Shown piece after piece: positions 5,629 to 9,376 of a DNA stretch of 9,376 bases. Position 1 is the stretch's first letter. Every line of letters starts with the position of its first letter. This DNA is from Verrucomicrobiota bacterium (GTDB lineage: Bacteria > Verrucomicrobiota > Verrucomicrobiia > Opitutales > Opitutaceae): positions 1 to 9,376 of the forward strand of contig JAEWIY010000053.1 of NCBI GenBank assembly GCA_023386835.1, read 5' to 3'. The position numbers and the translations under genes are program-made. Under the pieces are notes generated by a model. The model was not told the DNA's origin. It searched no databases and was given only the letters and a program-made list of their open reading frames with translations.

Positions 5629-7646
5629 TTGCGTCCACCCCGATTCGACGTCTTGCCCGTTCGGTTTGGCCGACCTCGACCGGGGTTGAGCGGCAGCCCC
5701 GGATTCAGGAACTTTTCGACAGCTATAACCGGCGGCTTCAACGCCGCGCGAACTGGCTCTTCGTCCTGCTGCTCTGCGGGCAATGGGCCTACGCGGCCCT
5801 GGTCGCGCTGTTCTGGTCGCCGCTGACCTGGGCGGGTGCGACGTCTGCCGTCCATCCGCACCTGATGGCGGCGCTCGGACTCGGCGGTCTGCTGACGCTC
5901 CCGCCGCTCCTGCTCATCCGGGCGCGTCCGTACGATCCGCTTACGCAACACGTGGTGGCGATCGCACAAGTCGGGTTCTCGGGCCTGCTGATCCACCTGA
6001 CGGGCGGACGGCTCGAGACGCACTTCCACATCTTCGGCTCGCTGGCGTTTCTGTCGCTGTATCGGGATTGGCGCCTGCTCATCACCGCGACGCTGGTCGT
6101 GGCCATGGACCACCTGCTGCGCGGGCTCTGGTATCCGGTTTCTGTTTACGGCGTGCCTTATGCCACCGTCTGGCGGACGTTTGAGCATTCAGCCTGGGTG
6201 CTCTTTGAAGACGCCGTGTTGATCTGGGCGTGTGTGACCTCACGTCGCGAGATGTGGGAGATCTGCGAACAGCAGGACGCGCGCGCGACCCTGCTCGACA
6301 GCCTTGAGGAGCGGGTTGAGAAGCGCACCAGCGAACTCGCCGCGGAAGCCGCCAACCACAAACGCACCGCGCTGGAGCTGCGCGCAAGCGAGGAGCGTTT
6401 CCGCACCCTCGTCGCCCGCGCGCCGATTGGAATCTTCAAGACGCTCCGCAGCGGTGAGGTGCTGGTGGCGAATCCGCGGATGCTCTCGATGCTCGCTTTG
6501 CCCGCGGACGTGGCGCTCGAAAACCTCTCCCTGCGCTCCGGAAACCTTTTCGACCTGGAGGCGCGCGAACGCATGTGGCAGCACCTGCTGGCTCATGGTG
6601 AGTTGCGGGGATTCGAGACGCAACTGCGGCGCACCGACGGTCAACCCATCGATATCATCATCAACGCCCGGCTGGTACCGTACGACGGGGTCGGCGGGCC
6701 GGCCTGTGAGGGCACGGTTGAGGATATCACCGAGCGCAAACGGGCGGCACGGCAACTCGAGCAGGTGAACCAACAGTTGGTGATCGCTTCGCGCCGGGCC
6801 GGCATGGCCGAGGTCGCCAACGGTGTTCTCCATAATGTCGGCAATGTGCTCACCAGCGTGAACCTCACGCTGCACGACGTGCAGGACCGGTTGCGCCGGA
6901 CGCGGGTGGGGCATCTCACGCGCGCCACCGAGCTGATCCAGCGGGAACGGTCGCAACTGGGTGAATACCTGACGAGTGACCCGACCGGCCAGAAGCTGCC
7001 GGACTTCCTCGTGCAGTTGTCGACGCACTTCGCCGAGGAGAACCGGACGCTGCAGAAGGACCTGTCGACGCTGTCCGAGCATTTCGAACACATCCGCGAG
7101 ATCGTCGTGGCGCAGCAGGGCTCCTCCCGCATGTTTGGCCTGCTCGAGCCACTCGACCTGGCGAAACTGCTTGAGGACGCGCTGAGCCTGCACGCGACAT
7201 CGCACGACCGGCACGGCATCACGCTCGTGCGCGACGTCACGCCGTCAGGCCTCGTGCTGGCCGACCGGCACAAGGTGCTGCAGATCCTCGTCAATCTCCT
7301 GCAGAACGCGAAGGATGCCGTGCTCACTTCGCCACAACCGTCCCGTGTCATCAAGGTCCGCATCGCCCCCGCCGATGCCGGTCACGCGAGTATCACCGTT
7401 GGCGACAATGGCGCAGGCATCGCGCCGGAGCATCTGGCCCGCATTTTCCAGCACGGGTTCACGACCAAGAAGAACGGCCACGGCTTCGGCTTGCATAGTG
7501 CGGTGCTGGCCGCGCGGGAAATGAACGGCGACCTCTCCGCTCGCAGTGAGGGCCCGGGGCACGGCGCCGAGTTTACGCTGACGCTTCCGACGGCCGCACC
7601 GCAGGCCGTGCCGATGGCTTCCGAAACTGCTTTGCCGACGTCATGA
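5625..7646 (+). CDS. Membrane sensor histidine kinase with PAS domain
   Basis: A 673-residue kinase. Residues ~43-205 form about six membrane helices, with a conserved-looking segment ETHFHIFGSLAFLSLYRDW (131-149) and many histidines (77, 79, 109, 124, 133, 135, 163, 188). A coiled linker (~212-255) leads to a PAS domain (~253-375, SEERFRTLVARAPIGIFKT ... EDITERKRA). The phosphoacceptor region is GMAEVANGVLHNVGN (393-407, His403), an HN-type H-box rather than the common HE. The ATPase domain has NLLQNAKDAV (557-566, Asn561), DNGAGI (594-599), FQHGFTTKK and GHGFGLH (618-624), so it should be active. ATG 5625 is chosen because it overlaps the upstream TGA as ATGA, as elsewhere in this window; GTG 5598 would add nine residues. 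The ligand is unknown; its position next to the RedB-like protein suggests redox or metal sensing (inference). Confidence 0.93.
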   Translation: MIASTPIRRLARSVWPTSTGVERQPRIQELFDSYNRRLQRRANWLFVLLLCGQWAYAALVALFWSPLTWAGATSAVHPHLMAALGLGGLLTLPPLLLIRARPYDPLTQHVVAIAQVGFSGLLIHLTGGRLETHFHIFGSLAFLSLYRDWRLLITATLVVAMDHLLRGLWYPVSVYGVPYATVWRTFEHSAWVLFEDAVLIWACVTSRREMWEICEQQDARATLLDSLEERVEKRTSELAAEAANHKRTALELRASEERFRTLVARAPIGIFKTLRSGEVLVANPRMLSMLALPADVALENLSLRSGNLFDLEARERMWQHLLAHGELRGFETQLRRTDGQPIDIIINARLVPYDGVGGPACEGTVEDITERKRAARQLEQVNQQLVIASRRAGMAEVANGVLHNVGNVLTSVNLTLHDVQDRLRRTRVGHLTRATELIQRERSQLGEYLTSDPTGQKLPDFLVQLSTHFAEENRTLQKDLSTLSEHFEHIREIVVAQQGSSRMFGLLEPLDLAKLLEDALSLHATSHDRHGITLVRDVTPSGLVLADRHKVLQILVNLLQNAKDAVLTSPQPSRVIKVRIAPADAGHASITVGDNGAGIAPEHLARIFQHGFTTKKNGHGFGLHSAVLAAREMNGDLSARSEGPGHGAEFTLTLPTAAPQAVPMASETALPTS

Positions 7647-8911
7647 TTCAGCCGTCCCGCCGTATCCTGTTGGTCGATGACAACCCCGCGATTCACGACG
7701 ATTTTCGCCGGGTCCTGACGCCCTCCACCGAGGCGGAGGAGAGCCTCGACCTCGCCGCGGCCGCGATCTTCGGAGACGACTTCGGCACGGCTCCCCAAGC
7801 CTCTGCGGTTGCCGCCGCCGCGCCGGCGCTGGAGTTCGAACTCGATTGTGTGCAGCAGGGCCAGGAGGCGCTCGAGCGCGTGCGCGCGGCCCGCGAGGAG
7901 GGGCGCCCGTATGCGCTCGCTTTTGTCGACATGCGCATGCCGCCGGGCTGGGATGGCCTGACCACCCTTTCGCGCCTGTGGGAGATCGACGACGAACTGC
8001 AGTGTGTCATCTGCACGGCGTACTCGGATCGCAGCTGGGACGAGATCCAGGCGACGCTGACCGAGCGTCATCGCTGGCTCGTGCTGAAGAAGCCGTTCGA
8101 CAAGGTGGAGGTGCTGCAACTGGCGCAGGCGCTCACCGAGAAATGGCACCTCGCCCGTCTCGCAAACCAGCGTGCGCGCACGCTTGAAGCGACAGTGCTG
8201 GAGCGCACCGCGCAGCTTCAGCTGGCGATTCAGGTGAAGCATGAGTTTCTCGCCAACGTGAGCCACGAGTTGCTCACGCCCATGAATGCGGTGATCGGGC
8301 TGCATCAACTGCTCGCCGAGCATGTGGCCGAACCCGAAGCGCGCTCGTTGTTGGCCGACGCCACGCAGAGTGGCGAACGGCTGTTGGGACTGCTGCAACA
8401 GATCCTCACTTTCAACCAAGCGGAAGCCGGCACCCTGGACCTGACGTCAACGGAGTTTTGTCCGTGTGAACTGCTGGAAAGCCTCGCCCAAGCCTACGCC
8501 GCGCGCGCGTCGCACAAGTCCGTCGCGCTTCGCGTCGTGAGCGGCCGGACCGTGCCGGAAAAGATGCATGCTCCCGTGGCCGTGCTGCGACAGGCGCTGC
8601 TCGCGCTGGTCGACAATGCCGTGAAGTTCACCGCGTCCGGCACCATTACGCTCGAGGCCAAGCCGCTGGCGGAGAAGTTCGTCTTTTTGGTGAGCGACAC
8701 CGGCCCGGGCATGACGGCGGAACAGCTCGACTTTGTGGCGCATCCCTTCGCGCAGGCGGACGGCGGCTCGCGCCGTCGGCACGGTGGCATCGGTCTGGGG
8801 CTGGCCTTTGCGCAACGCCTGGCGGTCTCCCTGGGAGGCGAACTCCAGTTGGAGTCACAACCGGGCGCCGGTACCACCGCGTCATTGATCATCGGGTCTC
8901 GCGAGGCCTGA
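7643..8911 (+). CDS. Hybrid response regulator-histidine kinase (REC-HisKA-HATPase)
   Basis: A 422-residue soluble protein with no membrane segment. The N-terminal receiver has ILLVDDN (8-14), phospho-acceptor Asp96 in AFVDMRMPPGWDG, Thr125 in ICTAYSD and Lys150 in LKKPFD. An insertion of about 40 Ala/Glu-rich residues (26-66) splits its first helix from the second strand. A helical linker (~165-195) joins a HisKA domain, VKHEFLANVSHELLTPMNAV (198-217, His208), then an ATPase domain with LVDNAVKFT (322-330, Asn325), SDTGPGM (351-357), HPFAQAD and GGIGLGLAFAQRL. All catalytic residues are present; HELLTPM has Leu where Arg is usual. ATG 7643 overlaps the kinase stop as ATGA. The likely role is to receive phosphate or contact from the upstream kinase and pass it on; no output domain is present, so the target is unknown. 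Confidence 0.93.
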   Translation: MIQPSRRILLVDDNPAIHDDFRRVLTPSTEAEESLDLAAAAIFGDDFGTAPQASAVAAAAPALEFELDCVQQGQEALERVRAAREEGRPYALAFVDMRMPPGWDGLTTLSRLWEIDDELQCVICTAYSDRSWDEIQATLTERHRWLVLKKPFDKVEVLQLAQALTEKWHLARLANQRARTLEATVLERTAQLQLAIQVKHEFLANVSHELLTPMNAVIGLHQLLAEHVAEPEARSLLADATQSGERLLGLLQQILTFNQAEAGTLDLTSTEFCPCELLESLAQAYAARASHKSVALRVVSGRTVPEKMHAPVAVLRQALLALVDNAVKFTASGTITLEAKPLAEKFVFLVSDTGPGMTAEQLDFVAHPFAQADGGSRRRHGGIGLGLAFAQRLAVSLGGELQLESQPGAGTTASLIIGSREA

Positions 8912-9052
8912 CGAGCGCGAACCGCGGACTGGATACAAACAAAGGCCGCGCCCGCTCGCGTGCCTGATTGCGGGAGCGCGTGTGCGGCAATGCGCGCGCA
9001 CGTCGCTTCGGGCGCGGTGGGTGCCGGAGACGACGCGTCACGGCTGGGCGAC

Positions 9053-9068
9053 TACTGAATTTTCAGTA
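9053..9068. promoter_or_regulatory. Perfect 16-bp AT-rich palindrome, possible operator
   Basis: TACTGAA and TTCAGTA flank a TT spacer, giving a perfect inverted repeat with 7-bp arms. It stands out because it is AT-rich within very GC-rich DNA. The size and symmetry suit a dimeric repressor site; the regulator and target gene are unknown. Confidence 0.4.
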
Positions 9069-9115
9069 CGCGCCCGATGAACTTCCGGTGATCTGAGTGC
9101 TTCTGCCTAGCACCG

Positions 9116-9158
9116 CGTGAGTCACGCTGGGGCCTCGTCTCGGGGCGGCGGACTCACG
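9116..9158. repeat. Nested inverted repeat (outer 8 bp, inner 6 bp)
   Basis: CGTGAGTC (9116-9123) is the exact reverse complement of GACTCACG (9151-9158). Inside, GCCTCG (9132-9137) pairs with CGGGGC (9141-9146) around TCT, with one T-G wobble. Together they make a two-tier hairpin of 43 bases. Confidence 0.4.
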
Positions 9159-9198
9159 GCAACGTGGCCACGGCGCCTGGGTGAACGCTCTTTTTCTT

Positions 9199-9217
9199 CC
9201 CGCCGAATGGCGGGTTT
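9199..9217 (+). terminator. Compact CCCGCC/GGCGGG hairpin followed by TTT
   Basis: CCCGCC (9199-9204) pairs perfectly with GGCGGG (9209-9214) around the loop GAAT, then TTTCCCTCT. The pyrimidine-rich tail on the plus strand is terminator-like but weak, and it sits about 290 bases after the signalling operon. It might instead belong to a dispersed genomic repeat. Confidence 0.35.
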
Positions 9218-9251
9218 CCCTCTGGCGATGGTCCTTGGCCTCGCTGGCCGA

Positions 9252-9302
9252 AGCCTGGAGCTCGCGGTGCAAAGCGCCGCGCCGCGAGCCCGGGTGGAGG
9301 CT
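9252..9302. repeat. Extended inverted repeat with 8-bp core
   Basis: GCTCGCGG (9260-9267) is the exact reverse complement of CCGCGAGC (9282-9289), with a 14-base loop. Outside it AGCCT (9252-9256) pairs with AGGCT (9298-9302) across an asymmetric interior loop. High GC raises the chance of coincidental pairing. Confidence 0.38.
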
Positions 9303-9376
9303 CACGCATTCCGCCCGGTTGAATTGAGTCGAGTCACCGAAGCCGCGCGGATCGGGGCCGTCAGGTGCCGCAACAC

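Larger units (their letters stand above)
8912..9376. other. 465-bp region with no convincing gene, rich in inverted repeats
   Basis: No open frame here looks like a protein; the longest, on the minus strand (9063-9305), encodes an Arg/Ser-rich sequence of shadow type. The region follows the signalling operon. Just after the stop there is an imperfect hairpin (GCCGC 8945-8949 with GCGGC 8984-8988, CGCTC 8953-8957 with GAGCG 8974-8978) without a T-run. Further on come a 16-bp palindrome and three GC hairpins, listed separately. It may hold the operon's terminator, the promoter of a gene beyond the window, or a structured RNA. Confidence 0.55.

Noticed and set aside
7382..8419. 345-codon open frame on the minus strand
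   Set aside because: It lies opposite the kinase C-terminus and the receiver-kinase gene, both with intact motifs; no domain is recognisable in it.
8991..9000. TGCGCGCGCA palindrome
   Set aside because: A simple GC alternation in GC-rich DNA; palindromes of this type arise easily by chance.
9063..9305. 80-codon minus-strand frame in the downstream region
   Set aside because: Arg/Ser-rich, no motif, and it covers the palindrome and hairpins; no ribosome-binding site was evident.
1..9376. CRISPR arrays, tRNA/rRNA genes, insertion sequences, transposases
   Set aside because: No regularly spaced repeats, tRNA-like cloverleaf, rRNA segment or transposase-like protein was seen on either strand by eye.

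Overview
High-GC bacterial chromosomal window with tightly packed genes. Several neighbouring genes share a 4-base ATGA stop/start overlap. The gene set suggests a Verrucomicrobiota-type bacterium, possibly the Opitutaceae: a subunit I+III cytochrome oxidase fusion with CtaG, a RedB-like thiol protein beside a membrane histidine kinase with an LHNVGN H-box, and a receiver with a long insertion. That placement rests on remembered family resemblance, not on a search, and a planctomycete or myxobacterium is not excluded.

Layout. (1) 3-2331, plus strand: the end of a caa3-type cytochrome c oxidase cluster. It holds the 3' part of a fused subunit I/III gene (ctaD-ctaE type), a small three-helix membrane protein, and the copper-centre assembly factor CtaG, coupled by ATGA overlaps. 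(2) 2361-2894, plus: a TPR protein, followed at once by a UUCG-capped GC hairpin. (3) 2963-3532, minus: an NAD(P)H-dependent FMN reductase, convergent with the TPR gene and divergent from (4) 3662-4693, plus: a Gfo/Idh/MocA-family oxidoreductase. (5) 4694-5013: non-coding, with a GC hairpin after the oxidoreductase stop, short direct repeats, a 14-bp perfect palindrome resembling a LacI-family operator, and a small hairpin near the next start. (6) 5014-8911, plus: a three-gene operon joined by ATGA overlaps. It encodes a membrane-anchored RedB-like thioredoxin-fold protein with a CPC motif, a six-helix membrane histidine kinase with a PAS domain, and a soluble receiver-histidine kinase hybrid. 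(7) 8912-9376: no convincing gene, but a perfect 16-bp AT-rich palindrome and three GC-rich hairpins.

How the genes may work together. The first block belongs to aerobic respiration and assembly of its terminal oxidase. The last operon looks like a signalling module: an exported thiol protein that could report envelope redox or metal state, a membrane kinase that could sense it, and a soluble receiver-kinase that could relay the signal. No DNA-binding or other output domain is encoded in the operon, so the final target lies elsewhere. The most interesting items are this operon, its palindromic putative operator, and the structured region downstream of it.
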